This document shows positions 1 through 8,967 of a stretch of DNA of 64,000 nucleotides, piece after piece. Below the pieces are notes generated by a model, which did not search any database, had not been told where the DNA came from, and worked only from the letters and a program-made list of their open reading frames with translations. Location: assembly GCF_000943545.1 (NCBI RefSeq), contig NZ_JTHP01000001.1, positions 1-64,000 of the forward strand. Direction: 5' to 3'. The stretch's first letter is position 1. Every line of letters starts with the position of its first letter. The position numbers and the translations under genes were made by a program. This DNA comes from Paenibacillus terrae. GTDB taxonomy: Bacteria > Bacillota > Bacilli > Paenibacillales > Paenibacillaceae.

Positions 1-1442
1 TTAATGGGGCTCCAGTTAACAATCCGATTAATCTAAGTGTGGGTTCTAATGTCATTAGCTTTGTAGTGACTGCACAGGATGGAACGGCGAAAAGCTATAC
101 GGTAACTGTTACACGAGCTGGTTCAAATCATGCTGACTTAAGCTCGCTGAATTTAAGCGGCATTACGCTCGATCAAACGGTAAGTGAAAGTGTGTACGCC
201 TACACCGCAACTGTGCCTAACGATATTTCTGTCACGACAGCTACGTATACAACTACTGATAGCCACGCGACGGCTGCTTTACAGCTCAATGGGACTCCAG
301 TTAACAATCCGATTAATCTAAGTGTGGGGTCAAATATCATTAGCTTTGTAGTGACTGCACTGGATGGAACGACGAAAAGCTATACGGTCAATGTCACACG
401 GGCTCCCCGGTTGGTTACTGCTATCACAGTGTCGGGCGCTAGTGGAACAATGTCCGTTGGAGACTCTCTTCAATTTAGCGCAAATGTAACTCCTGACAAT
501 GCAACGGATAAAACCTTTAGCTGGTCGGTAATTCCTGGTACAGGGGAAGCAACGATCAATGCTGATGGTGTACTCGTTGCAACTCAAGCTGGTACTATTA
601 CAATTCAGGCAGTTGCTCATGATGGATCGGGTGTTGTGGGAACGAAAGTCATTACGATCGACAAACGTTCTTCTAGCCGTGGTGGTAGTTCTACTACAAC
701 TGACACTAATCTGACTCCTGCACCTGTACCGACTCCTGTACCAGCTCCTGCACCTGTACCGGCTCCGACACCTGATCCTGCAAAGGATGTGTTCAAGTCA
801 GATGTAGTGAAGGGCGATGTCAATGTTATTAAGAACATTGAGACTCGGATTCAGGAAGCTAAAAAAACTCCGGTTACAGTAACTCTTTCGGACACTAAAG
901 GGCACTGGGCTGAAAAGACTATCGATACTTTCGTAAAGCTGCATGTGATTGAAGGTTACAACGATGGTAAGTTCAAGCCGGATGGTAAGATCACACGCGC
1001 TGAATTTGCAGTGATTCTGAGTAGCGTGTTCGATATTAAAGGTGGCAACAATACGAGTGTTGCATTGAAGGACGTTGGCAGCCACTGGGCAAAAGACGCA
1101 ATCAAGAAACTTGTAGAGGCAGGGGTAATCAGTGGATATGAGGACGGTACGTTCAAGCCGGATAACACGATCACCCGGGAGGAAATGGTTGTCCTTTTAT
1201 CCCGCATCATAAACCTTAACAACGTATCGAAGGACACCACCAAAGGCAATTTTGATGACGTGAAGGGTTCTTATGCAGCAAACGAGATCAAAGCTGAAGC
1301 ACAGGCAGGTATCATCAGCGGCAGAGCAGATGGAAAGTTTGATGCCAAGAGCAACTCCACACGTGCAGAAGCTCTGCAGATCATCCTGAATGCGCTAAAG
1401 CTCAACCCGCAATTGAAGACGCTGTTGGATTCACTTAACTAA
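1..1442 (+). CDS. SLH-domain cell-surface protein, 3' part (5' end outside window)
   Basis: The frame is open from base 3 to a TAA at 1440, so this is the C-terminal end of a larger exported protein. In order it shows two copies of a roughly 95-residue cadherin-like beta-sandwich repeat (DNA period 285 bp, units beginning at bases 3 and 288), a bacterial Ig-like (BIG2-type) domain at about 415-660, a Ser/Thr then Pro/Ala-rich linker at 665-790, and three SLH domains at about 880-1410 with GHWAEKTI and SHWAKDAI signatures. SLH triplets bind pyruvylated secondary cell-wall polymer, so the protein is anchored to the cell wall. The ligand of the repeats cannot be told. The DNA repeats are nearly identical, which allows repeat-number change by recombination. 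Confidence 0.9.
   Translation, partial: NGAPVNNPINLSVGSNVISFVVTAQDGTAKSYTVTVTRAGSNHADLSSLNLSGITLDQTVSESVYAYTATVPNDISVTTATYTTTDSHATAALQLNGTPVNNPINLSVGSNIISFVVTALDGTTKSYTVNVTRAPRLVTAITVSGASGTMSVGDSLQFSANVTPDNATDKTFSWSVIPGTGEATINADGVLVATQAGTITIQAVAHDGSGVVGTKVITIDKRSSSRGGSSTTTDTNLTPAPVPTPVPAPAPVPAPTPDPAKDVFKSDVVKGDVNVIKNIETRIQEAKKTPVTVTLSDTKGHWAEKTIDTFVKLHVIEGYNDGKFKPDGKITRAEFAVILSSVFDIKGGNNTSVALKDVGSHWAKDAIKKLVEAGVISGYEDGTFKPDNTITREEMVVLLSRIINLNNVSKDTTKGNFDDVKGSYAANEIKAEAQAGIISGRADGKFDAKSNSTRAEALQIILNALKLNPQLKTLLDSLN
3..405 (+). repeat. In-gene tandem repeat, 285-bp period
   Basis: Bases 3-118 and 288-403 are almost the same sequence and encode the same beta-sandwich segment. More units probably lie upstream of the window. 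Confidence 0.85.
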
Positions 1443-1457
1443 TACCGTTTCTCCGAA

Positions 1458-1500
1458 TAAAAGGGACAAGTGTATTTTGCACTTGGCTCTTTTGTTTTTT
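1458..1500 (+). terminator. Rho-independent terminator of the SLH gene
   Basis: An imperfect hairpin with arms AAAAGGGACAAGTG and CACTTGGCTCTTTT is followed by a T-rich tail, 16 bp after the stop codon. Confidence 0.85.
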
Positions 1501-1664
1501 ATCGAAAAAGATTAGTCAAAATATAGCCCTATAATCTATTTCCCCTTTTCGGATCAAAGTTAGTTCATTCATTCTTTTCCTTAGCAAAGTAGCTTCTCAC
1601 ACTTATTCATGATAAATTCTAAGAACAATAAAGTGAAGATGTAATCGGGAAGGAACAAGGGTAC

Positions 1665-2687
1665 ATGAAAAAGGTTTTATTCATTAATACCGGAGGGACG
1701 ATCTCTTCCTCCTATCAGGAAAATGGTCTGACGCCAACCCAATCGGCTGAAAATATTTTGGCGGAAATTCCAGAGTTGAAGGAAATCTGTGAAATTGATG
1801 CCCATAATCTGATGAGCATTGATAGCACGAACACACAACCGGAGGATTGGGCCTCCATCGCCCGAATGGTACATCGTTCCCTTGATCAGTACGACGGCAT
1901 CGTCATTGCCCATGGCACGGATACGATGGCTTATACGGCTTCGGCTTTGAGCTTCATGTTGGGAACCGTAGACAAGCCAGTCGTGGTGACGGGGTCGCAG
2001 GTGTCCATTCTGGCTGAGCACAGTGATTCCAAAAAAAATGTAATCGACTCGTTCCTGACCGCATGTGGCGAGGTTGCGGGAGTTTTTGTCGTATTTAATG
2101 GCAAAATCATCAACGGCAGCCGCAGCTCCAAAATCAGAACGCGCAGCTATAACGCTTTTGAGAGTATTAACTATCCGTATATCGGCCTCGTGGAAGACGG
2201 GAAGGTGATCTACACAGAGGGCGTATTTGCGAACCGCAGTACAGTTCGCCATCCGTACAATGACGGGTATGCTTCGGAGGTATTTCTGCTCAGACTGATT
2301 CCGGGTACGAATCCGGCGATTTTCGATGCCATTCAGGGTTTGGGCTATAAAGGGATCGTGATTGAGGGCTTTGGCATGGGTGGCGTGCCCTTCAAGGAAA
2401 GAAGCCTGATCAGCAAAATTGAGGAATTAATGAAGGATGGCATGAGTATCGTCGTGACCACCCAATGTCCTTATGAGGGCGGCGATCTGACGATTTACGA
2501 GGTGGGGCAGAAGGTACTGGAAAAGGGTGTTATTCCGGGTTATGACATGACGACGGAGGCACTTGTGACTAAAATGATGTGGGCGTTGGGTCAGACCACT
2601 GACCCTGCGGGAGTAGCAAAAATTATGGCCACGAACTATGCGGACGAGGTTTCCTTGCCTACGGATACAGCCACAGCCTCCCTGTAA
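1665..2687 (+). CDS. ansA: L-asparaginase, cytoplasmic type
   Basis: This 340-residue protein hydrolyses L-asparagine to aspartate and ammonia. The two active-site signatures of the asparaginase/glutaminase family are present: TGGTI at residues 9-13 with the nucleophilic Thr, and HGTDTM at 83-88 with the second Thr and the Asp. There is no signal peptide, which fits the type I cytoplasmic form, and the length is normal. The ATG at 1665 has an AAGGAAC ribosome site. It stands alone between terminators, so it is probably a single-gene unit. The gene symbol rests on family resemblance; an ansZ-like paralogue cannot be excluded. Confidence 0.9.
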   Translation: MKKVLFINTGGTISSSYQENGLTPTQSAENILAEIPELKEICEIDAHNLMSIDSTNTQPEDWASIARMVHRSLDQYDGIVIAHGTDTMAYTASALSFMLGTVDKPVVVTGSQVSILAEHSDSKKNVIDSFLTACGEVAGVFVVFNGKIINGSRSSKIRTRSYNAFESINYPYIGLVEDGKVIYTEGVFANRSTVRHPYNDGYASEVFLLRLIPGTNPAIFDAIQGLGYKGIVIEGFGMGGVPFKERSLISKIEELMKDGMSIVVTTQCPYEGGDLTIYEVGQKVLEKGVIPGYDMTTEALVTKMMWALGQTTDPAGVAKIMATNYADEVSLPTDTATASL

Positions 2688-2700
2688 GGAAGGGAGGCTG
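2674..2700. terminator. Hairpin after asparaginase gene
   Basis: A perfect stem CAGCCTCCCT / AGGGAGGCTG overlaps the stop codon of the asparaginase gene. The T-tail is poor, so it may stabilise the mRNA end or act with the convergent gene. Confidence 0.55.
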
Positions 2701-2749
2701 ATTTCCGCAACAGGAACAGGCAATCAGAACAGGTAAAAGGGGCAACTGG

Positions 2750-3697
2750 CTAACGCTGAGTCTGCCCCAGTCTATTTTGAATCTGAATAGCCAGTTCCAA
2801 CGATTGTACTGCTGACTCCAGTGGAATCTGGCATTCTGAATGTCCGCCAAAGCATTCAAGTGCATGTTCTAAACTTTTTTCGTATGGATTGACAGATTCG
2901 AGGTTGATTTTTTGCTGCCCTGACGCGGTATACTCATATAATGCAGTGGGTATAAGATCGTTTTCGTCGCTTTCATGAAATACCAGCTTGGCCTTTTCAA
3001 AATAAGCTTCATAGGCCACCGTGAACGGGTAACCTCCCGGCATATGGGAAGAAGCGATGACTTCTGTGAACGTATCCTGATGCTGAAAATAGGCCCGAAC
3101 CTGCGCCTGCTCAGGATTGACCACCTCTGTACCCCAGACCGTACACAGGTCACTGGGTCCCAACAGCCATGTGAGTAAATCCAGCTCATGAATCATGAAC
3201 TGAGTAGGGATGGAGCTTAGCCCAAGGTTCCCCCATAGGGGAGGCGTTTCTCTTTTCAAGGACAAGGAAATGAGCTTCCCGTATTTTTGTTGACGGTGAG
3301 CCTCATATAGAAAGGTATAGGCAGGATCAAACTTAATGAACTGGTTGACGAGAACCTTTTTGCCATATTGCTGCTCAGCCTGTTGTATAAGGAGAGCGTC
3401 TTCGAGATTAAGGCAAACCGGTGTTTCACAAAATACATGCTTTCCGTGCTTCAACGCATCAACGGCATGTGACCTGTGTGCATGAGAGGGCAGGCATATA
3501 TCGACGATGTCTATGAATGGATCAAGCAGAATATCCTCTATATTTTGTGTAACCTCTACGTTTAGCTCCTTTTTCAGCTTGTGCAGTTTGGTTTCATTTC
3601 TTCCGTATACGACGATTCTGTTCACCTGGGCATGGTTGTTTAAAAGTGACGCATGATACGAACCGAATCCCGTCCCCAATATTCCAATATTCATCAT
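2750..3697 (-). CDS. Gfo/Idh/MocA-family NAD(P)-dependent oxidoreductase
   Basis: A 315-residue protein with an N-terminal Rossmann fold: the dinucleotide motif GTGFG is at residues 8-12, and the family's EKP loop appears as ETP at 91-93. The conserved HELDLL segment of the C-terminal substrate domain is present. Family members oxidise or epimerise sugars and cyclitols; the substrate here is not readable. Replacement of the usual EKP lysine by Thr is notable because that Lys is normally catalytic, so activity may differ. The start has an AAAGGGG ribosome site. It is divergent from a WYL regulator 112 bp away, which is its most likely controller (inference). Confidence 0.85.
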   Translation of the reverse strand: MMNIGILGTGFGSYHASLLNNHAQVNRIVVYGRNETKLHKLKKELNVEVTQNIEDILLDPFIDIVDICLPSHAHRSHAVDALKHGKHVFCETPVCLNLEDALLIQQAEQQYGKKVLVNQFIKFDPAYTFLYEAHRQQKYGKLISLSLKRETPPLWGNLGLSSIPTQFMIHELDLLTWLLGPSDLCTVWGTEVVNPEQAQVRAYFQHQDTFTEVIASSHMPGGYPFTVAYEAYFEKAKLVFHESDENDLIPTALYEYTASGQQKINLESVNPYEKSLEHALECFGGHSECQIPLESAVQSLELAIQIQNRLGQTQR

Positions 3698-3809
3698 CTA
3701 TTACACCCCTTTACTTCTATGATACGCTCCTATTTTTGCCAACAGGGTGTCAACAATCTATGTACTATCTGTTCAATTCGGATTAACCATCTATGGTGGA
3801 GGTATAATT

Positions 3810-4775
3810 GTGAGACTGCATCGTTTGATCGCGATTTTATTATGTATCGAATCCAGAGGAAGAATGAAGGCCAAGGAATTGGCATCCGCACTGGAAACCT
3901 CTGTACGCTCTATCTACAGGGATATCGACCTTTTGGCTGAAGCCGGGGTTCCGATTGTTACTGCAACGGGCCCGAAGGGCGGAATTTACTTGATGGAGGG
4001 CTATACGGCGAACCTTAAACAATTAAATGGCGGTGATGTCATTCAGTTGTACTTAACGGGTATGGGCATTTATACAGGCGGGCCAACGGAATCGGGCTTG
4101 AAGCTAAAAAATGCACTGCTCAAGCTGGAACAGACAATGCCGGACTCTTATCAGTCAGATATTCGGAAGGCCAAAGCGCGGTTTTATTTTGATGATACAC
4201 CCTGGTGGACGGAGCGCGTAGCGATTCCCTGCCTTGAGGTCGTGAGAGCTGCGGTATGGGGGTCTTATAAAATAACCATTCAGTACCGTAGAGCGGACGG
4301 AGTCTGTTCTTCACGGCATGTACATCCCTATGGACTTGTGGTGAAAAAGGGGGATTGGTATCTCATTGCCTTTTGTGAAGCTGGGCAGGAGATTCGGACC
4401 TTTAAGTGCGGGCGAATCATGGCGGTTAAGGTTAAGCCGTCTGCGGAATTCTTTGAGGTTCCTGTGGATTTTTCGCTGGAAAATCACTGGACGAAGCAAG
4501 AAACAACATTTAAGGAGTTGTGCAGAGAGAAAGAATACTACCCGGTTGTGATCCGGACGAATGAGGCGCAAGCTGGAATCGTAGCGAAAAGACTGGAAAT
4601 TCTCCAGTCCGCACAGGAAGGAAGCCATTGGCTTCTGACCGTAAACATGTACAGTTATGAAGCGGCCTGTCGTGATGCAATGGATTGGATTGGCCGGGTT
4701 GAAATCGTAGAGCCTGCAACCCTTCGGCATTTTGTGAAGGGGCAAATCAGCCAACTCCAGAAAAAATATATATAA
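3810..4775 (+). CDS. YafY-type transcriptional regulator (HTH plus WYL domain)
   Basis: A 321-residue regulator with an N-terminal DeoR/HTH_11-like winged helix (motif around ALETSVRSIYRDIDLL) and a WYL ligand-sensing domain in the second half, in which the segment GDWYLIAFC is the WYL core. I place the start at the GTG at 3810, because GGTGGAGG lies 7 bp upstream; an in-frame ATG at 3747 has no ribosome site and would run back into the promoter. WYL regulators bind nucleotides, nucleic acid or small effectors. It is divergent from the oxidoreductase gene and probably regulates it and itself. A paralogue lies at 11340-12284. Confidence 0.85.
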   Translation: MRLHRLIAILLCIESRGRMKAKELASALETSVRSIYRDIDLLAEAGVPIVTATGPKGGIYLMEGYTANLKQLNGGDVIQLYLTGMGIYTGGPTESGLKLKNALLKLEQTMPDSYQSDIRKAKARFYFDDTPWWTERVAIPCLEVVRAAVWGSYKITIQYRRADGVCSSRHVHPYGLVVKKGDWYLIAFCEAGQEIRTFKCGRIMAVKVKPSAEFFEVPVDFSLENHWTKQETTFKELCREKEYYPVVIRTNEAQAGIVAKRLEILQSAQEGSHWLLTVNMYSYEAACRDAMDWIGRVEIVEPATLRHFVKGQISQLQKKYI

Positions 4776-4781
4776 ATTATC

Positions 4782-4816
4782 AAAAAAACACCTGCCTATG
4801 GCAGATGCTTTTGCTT
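4782..4816. terminator. Bidirectional terminator
   Basis: A short hairpin CTGCC-tat-GGCAG has an A-run on its left and a T-run on its right. It separates the WYL regulator from the convergent small gene at 4818-5072. Confidence 0.7.
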
Positions 4817-4817
4817 G

Positions 4818-5072
4818 TTACGTCCAGGCCCAGAGGAATCCGTCACGATCCCAGGCGATTTTACCGCCATGAAGCTTGCGAAACGCTTTTTTGATTTCCT
4901 TTTCGAGAGATACATGACCGTGCTCACTTATAAACACATACTGCTCTCCATACTCAGAGCGTACATATGCAATCGCGTCCTCTTGTTTCAAGGTTCCCAC
5001 TTCACGGATTTGTGCGACCATCCATGCTGCAATTTGCTGTTCTGTTGTAGGGGAATTGTCTGTTTTGTCCAT
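4818..5072 (-). CDS. Small conserved protein, DUF6953-like
   Basis: An 84-residue soluble protein with a good ribosome site (AAGGAAAGGAT) before its ATG. The composition is that of a real globular protein, with an Ala-Trp-Met-Val helix near the N-terminus and a C-terminal KIAWDRDGFLWAW segment. I recall similar small proteins annotated as DUF6953, but the match is from memory. Function unknown. It is a single gene, convergent with the WYL regulator. Confidence 0.7.
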   Translation of the reverse strand: MDKTDNSPTTEQQIAAWMVAQIREVGTLKQEDAIAYVRSEYGEQYVFISEHGHVSLEKEIKKAFRKLHGGKIAWDRDGFLWAWT

Positions 5073-5374
5073 TTGTCATATCCTTTCCTTAATTCCATAA
5101 TACACCATATTATAGCTATATTGACCAATGGTAAGATAAGTGTTTTTCAATTCACTCTTTATATAGTATACGCAAACTAGGAAATTACCAAATCTGTCGG
5201 TAGTAGTCCCTATTGGGAATTGGTTTTGAGTAGTTTGTAAATACGAAACTTATTATTCATATTTATACATCTATGAAATAAATAATATGACTATATGTTT
5301 TTAGTTTGATTCATGTGAGTTCAAGAAACGGTTGACTCTGTCCAAATAAATTTTAAGTAAACGAATTTATACAG
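5073..5374. other. AT-rich intergenic region, no gene seen
   Basis: This stretch holds the promoter of the small divergent gene and leads into the aloR1 promoter. I see no reading frame with a ribosome site and no strong hairpin. Confidence 0.5.
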
Positions 5375-5403
5375 TTGGCGAAGTGGGTTTTGTTTTGTAT
5401 AAT
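5375..5403 (+). promoter_or_regulatory. Sigma-A type promoter of aloR1
   Basis: TTGGCG at 5375-5380 and TATAAT at 5398-5403 are separated by 17 bp, and a TG lies just before the -10 box. It lies 72 bp upstream of the inferred start codon. Confidence 0.6.
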
Positions 5404-5474
5404 AAAGGGAATATTCACGGGAATTTTCTTTTTTTGAATTGAAAACATACAAGTAATCCCTGGGGGTGCCTGAT

Positions 5475-6875
5475 TTGAAGGAAACAACCACGATTCGCGC
5501 AGAGCTGGAGCAGTATATCAGACGTGAAGGAATCACGATTAGTAAGTTTGGGGAGAACACGGGTATTAATGCGGGCACGATCAGTGCCATTATCAACGGT
5601 AATCGGCCGATTGCGATGTTGCTATTGGATCGGATTGCGGCAGGCATGGGGCTTGAAGAGGGAAGTCTCTATGAGCTGTACATTGAAGAATTTATACGGA
5701 ATTCAGCACCAAATTGGCGGCGGGTTCGCCCATTTTTGTACCGTTGTGCAGAGCTGAATAAGCTGGACTGTATTGAACAAGTCGTGGAATTTATGATGGA
5801 CTATCTGATTTACGCTCCGGCCTTGTTTGAGACGGCAGAAGAATTGTTCAGAAAAGGCAAGTTTGCAGCAGCGGCTATCATCTATAAAAATGTCTCGGAA
5901 AGTGAGAAGTATCAGCATTCCGAGCGTCTGGCTCTCTGCCAGTATCGGTTATTTACAATCGCTGTCGGTGATGATCAGGACGAAAATTTATGGGCCGCCA
6001 CACACTTTGAAAGCTTTGTAGGTCGATTGGGTGAAGTAGATCAACTGGATGCATTAAAAGATTTGGCTAATACTTATGTTTCGCTGCGGCGTTGGGATAA
6101 AGTAGAAGCATTAGCTGATAAAATGTGTCGCAGGGCTAAAGTGCAGTATGAACAAAAATATGGAAAAACCAGAAAAAAAGAGCGTGAAAAGCAAACAAAG
6201 GGTCCTTTGTTTATGTATATTGTATATTCTTACGTGCTGCGTGCCGGTATTTGTGACGAACGAGGGGATTACGAAAAGGCTTTGGAATATGTCTCCCTAT
6301 ACGCTGATCTAAGCTGGGTGCAGGAGGATACGGAAGAAGCACGCCGCTTGAAGGAACAGTGTAGCAACTGGGCTGAGGCTAACGGATATCTGTATCGGCT
6401 TATGTCCGGTAAACTGGACGTCATTCCACAGTATGTGGCCTATCTGGAAAGAAACGAAGGCGAGATTCTGATGGGATTGTTCAAAATCATGCTGGCCGCA
6501 AACCGTTATGAATTTAATGTGGACGATGTATTGCAACGTTTCGAGAAACAAATTGCCGCATTTGCGGATCACCATACCAAGGTAGGCACCTATACGGAGC
6601 AAGTGTCAGCGGATCTCTATGCACGATTCCTGGCAGAGCTGGCTTGCTACGATCTCGATAATAAGCGCTATGCGAAAGGTATGAAATTTCTGTTGGAAAG
6701 CCTGTCCTATTCCGTGGTGCTGAATGGTAATCCTGTAACGATTAAATGTGTAGGTTTATTTGAGAAATTCCGGCATACTGCCTCGCCTGAGGAGACGGAG
6801 GAATATAAAAATTTACTTAGAGAGGTAGATCACTTTAATGATAAAAAAGATCACTTTTTTTCTGCTCGCGTTTAA
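5475..6875 (+). CDS. aloR: AloR-type quorum-sensing receptor (XRE HTH plus TPR), copy 1
   Basis: A 466-residue RRNPP-type regulator. The N-terminal XRE helix-turn-helix is at about residues 20-60 (SKFGENTGINAGTISAI), followed by an all-helical TPR array with conserved landmarks RRVRPFLYRCAEL and HSERLALCQYRLF that recur in all four copies here. Such proteins bind DNA and a short re-imported peptide in the cytoplasm. I take the TTG at 5475 as start: GGGGGTG lies 6 bp upstream and the protein then begins METTTIRAELE-like, as in the paralogues; a GTG at 5466 overlaps the ribosome site. Its last 38 bases overlap the peptide gene in the +1 frame. Family assignment to Alo is from knowledge of the P. 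polymyxa systems. Confidence 0.88.
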   Translation: MKETTTIRAELEQYIRREGITISKFGENTGINAGTISAIINGNRPIAMLLLDRIAAGMGLEEGSLYELYIEEFIRNSAPNWRRVRPFLYRCAELNKLDCIEQVVEFMMDYLIYAPALFETAEELFRKGKFAAAAIIYKNVSESEKYQHSERLALCQYRLFTIAVGDDQDENLWAATHFESFVGRLGEVDQLDALKDLANTYVSLRRWDKVEALADKMCRRAKVQYEQKYGKTRKKEREKQTKGPLFMYIVYSYVLRAGICDERGDYEKALEYVSLYADLSWVQEDTEEARRLKEQCSNWAEANGYLYRLMSGKLDVIPQYVAYLERNEGEILMGLFKIMLAANRYEFNVDDVLQRFEKQIAAFADHHTKVGTYTEQVSADLYARFLAELACYDLDNKRYAKGMKFLLESLSYSVVLNGNPVTIKCVGLFEKFRHTASPEETEEYKNLLREVDHFNDKKDHFFSARV

Positions 6876-6990
6876 TTTTTTTATCATACTGAATTCTTCA
6901 CCCATTGCTCCCCCTGTAGAGGATCCTAGCGGAGCTCACAGTCACGGGATGGGTGGCTGGTCATTTTCATCCCGGGATACTTCTGATTAA
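6838..6990 (+). CDS. aloP: AloP-type pro-peptide, copy 1
   Basis: A 50-residue ORF starting inside the 3' end of the receptor gene (38-nt overlap, +1 frame) with AGAGAGG upstream. It begins MIKKITFFLLAF, a short basic start and hydrophobic core typical of a Sec signal peptide, followed by a polar tail. The tail contains SHGMGG, close to the kind of hexapeptide signal I remember for Alo peptides. Inferred path: export, extracellular trimming, re-import by an oligopeptide permease, and binding to the neighbouring receptor. Unlike the other copies it lacks the (Y/F)KP motif. Confidence 0.8.
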   Translation: MIKKITFFLLAFNFFIILNSSPIAPPVEDPSGAHSHGMGGWSFSSRDTSD

Positions 6991-7010
6991 ATTAGGCTGG
7001 GTAGCACATG

Positions 7011-7046
7011 AAAGGTATTCTCTTGTAAAAGAGGATACCTTTTTTA
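7011..7046. terminator. Terminator after aloP1
   Basis: A near-perfect hairpin with arms AAAGGTATTCTCTT and AAGAGGATACCTTT is followed by T's; it also faces the convergent SgrR-like gene. Confidence 0.8.
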
Positions 7047-7081
7047 TTGTGGCGGAACACTCGCGAATGAAGTCTTTTCCA

Positions 7082-8821
7082 TTAAGGCTTGGATATTTGC
7101 GGTTGAGCAGGCGGGAACCAGACATGACGCAGATCCACCCACCCCTGGCTGTTGAAGGAAACGCCGCGCACAGAAGGGAGGTATGCTGTCTGGACGGGCT
7201 TTTCATATAAAATATGGAGCTGGTGCTCATGAATAAGCCGGGTTTCGATATGCTCGAATTGACGCGCCCTGACCGTATGATCGGCTTCCCGTGTAATATC
7301 ACGTAGCAGTCTTTCGATATCAACGCGGCTATGCGGCTCGACATGCCCGGATACATTGAGATACAGATCGAACAGGCGCAATTGCTCATCACGGTCACGA
7401 AACAAAGAAAAGATGATCAGGTCTGATTCCATACGGATGGAGGAGCTTTTGAATTCATTCATGGATGCAGCCACGATGTTACAGGTATACCCGCACGATT
7501 CCAGCTGGGCCGCGACCCGGTCCGCATCGGCTCTATACTCGGGAATGGTCGCAATTTGCAACGTTGCCGGGGGTTCATACGAGTCGTCGGATGCATTCAC
7601 CATCGGATGGAGGCTGCGATGATCCAGACACGCCACGATACGGGCACGTACTTCCGGGTTACGTAACGGCCCGTCCTTGTGTGTATTGCATGTAATAAAT
7701 TTACGCACCGAAGCTGCCGAGTGAATCTGACTCCATGCCGTATCCGTGTTCCCGGCCAATACGGGATTGTGGATGATATGAAAAGGCGAAGCTGTATCTG
7801 CGGTATCCGTCGCCGATTCCGGCTTGGTCGCCCACGGGAGCTGAACAATTTCCACCCGGTCGAGATGGGCGCGGCCTTGAAAATAAGGAGCGAATGCCTC
7901 CAGTATGCATAAGCTCTCGTTCATCTCCGTGACCTTGAAAGCCCCTGTGCCCACAGGGCGGATGCCAAAGGCCGCTTCACCCGCCTGATTTAGCTCACGA
8001 GGCACGATCGCGGCACGACTGGTACACAGGAAGGACAGAAACAGCTCATTCGGCTCCTTCAGCTCGAAGCGTACCATCGTCGGACTTAGCGCCTGTACGT
8101 GCTCGATTTGCCGAACGATAAAATGGTACAGCCTCCGTCCCGGCGCACGGCTCAGCCGCTCAAAGGTATAAACCACATCCTCGGCGGTCAGTATTTTGCC
8201 GTTATGGAACAGTACTTCCTTACGTAAGAAAAAGGTCCATTGGGTGCGGGTGGCGTCCACCTCCCAAGCGTGCGCCAGTCCTGGCAAAATCTCACCGCTC
8301 TCGTTCGCCCGGCGGGCCAGTCCGTCAAAGACGTGGCTGGATACGAAGGACTCCGCGAGCCAGTTCATATATAGCGGGTCCAGCGTGTATAGCTGCTGGC
8401 GAATGGGCAGACGCAACGTATCAATCTGCTGCTGATCGCTGCGAACCTCTGCGTGATGCCCGAAGTAGTTCAGCAGCCAGCCTTGCAAATGCTCCTGCAT
8501 CGTGGATGAACGCGAATGGGTCCGGATTTCATCCAGTGCGCGTTTGATGTCGTGACGGTCGATGGCCTGCATCATGGACTGCACCGCAATGTCCTCCGGC
8601 TGAATCAGGAAGTGCAGGCTGGAGCGGCGGCCCCTGCCTCGGCGGGGAGTCCACTGTATCCAGTCATGCTTTTCCATTTTCTGAATGATCATCAAGGCAT
8701 TGCGGTGGGTGCAGTCAAAAATAGCCGCCAACTCATCCAGCGTAGTCTCTATCGTATGGTTCTCATCCCTGTCGTCAGCGGTGTGCGAGTGAAGCCGTAA
8801 AAATTGGGCATGAAGTTTCAT
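7082..8821 (-). CDS. SgrR-like transcriptional regulator (HTH plus solute-binding domain)
   Basis: A 579-residue cytoplasmic protein with an N-terminal winged helix (residues about 1-115, including the basic RRGRGRR wing) joined to a family-5 extracellular solute-binding-like domain that starts near LYTLDPLYMNWL. No signal peptide is present, so the binding fold is used for intracellular effector sensing, as in SgrR, which senses sugar-phosphate stress in enterobacteria. Effector and targets here are unknown. In Paenibacillus such genes often accompany transporter genes, but no such partner is adjacent. Its GC content is visibly higher than that of the AT-rich region around 13-22 kb. Confidence 0.85.
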   Translation of the reverse strand: MKLHAQFLRLHSHTADDRDENHTIETTLDELAAIFDCTHRNALMIIQKMEKHDWIQWTPRRGRGRRSSLHFLIQPEDIAVQSMMQAIDRHDIKRALDEIRTHSRSSTMQEHLQGWLLNYFGHHAEVRSDQQQIDTLRLPIRQQLYTLDPLYMNWLAESFVSSHVFDGLARRANESGEILPGLAHAWEVDATRTQWTFFLRKEVLFHNGKILTAEDVVYTFERLSRAPGRRLYHFIVRQIEHVQALSPTMVRFELKEPNELFLSFLCTSRAAIVPRELNQAGEAAFGIRPVGTGAFKVTEMNESLCILEAFAPYFQGRAHLDRVEIVQLPWATKPESATDTADTASPFHIIHNPVLAGNTDTAWSQIHSAASVRKFITCNTHKDGPLRNPEVRARIVACLDHRSLHPMVNASDDSYEPPATLQIATIPEYRADADRVAAQLESCGYTCNIVAASMNEFKSSSIRMESDLIIFSLFRDRDEQLRLFDLYLNVSGHVEPHSRVDIERLLRDITREADHTVRARQFEHIETRLIHEHQLHILYEKPVQTAYLPSVRGVSFNSQGWVDLRHVWFPPAQPQISKP

Positions 8822-8967
8822 AAATGGTTGCTCCGTTTCCCCTATGGATGATTAAAGTGCAGTCGTTTATATAAAATAGGAAATTTTACGTCGATTAATT
8901 TCTCTTTATCTTCTTATTTTATCATCTACAATAAGGGTTATAAAGCATATTTGTGGAGGTATTTACC

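Noticed and set aside
1677-2252. Long minus-strand ORF inside the asparaginase gene
   Set aside because: It is a shadow frame: no ribosome site, and the plus-strand protein has complete family motifs.
3653-3940. 95-codon ORF overlapping the WYL regulator start
   Set aside because: It spans the divergent promoter region and lacks translation signals.
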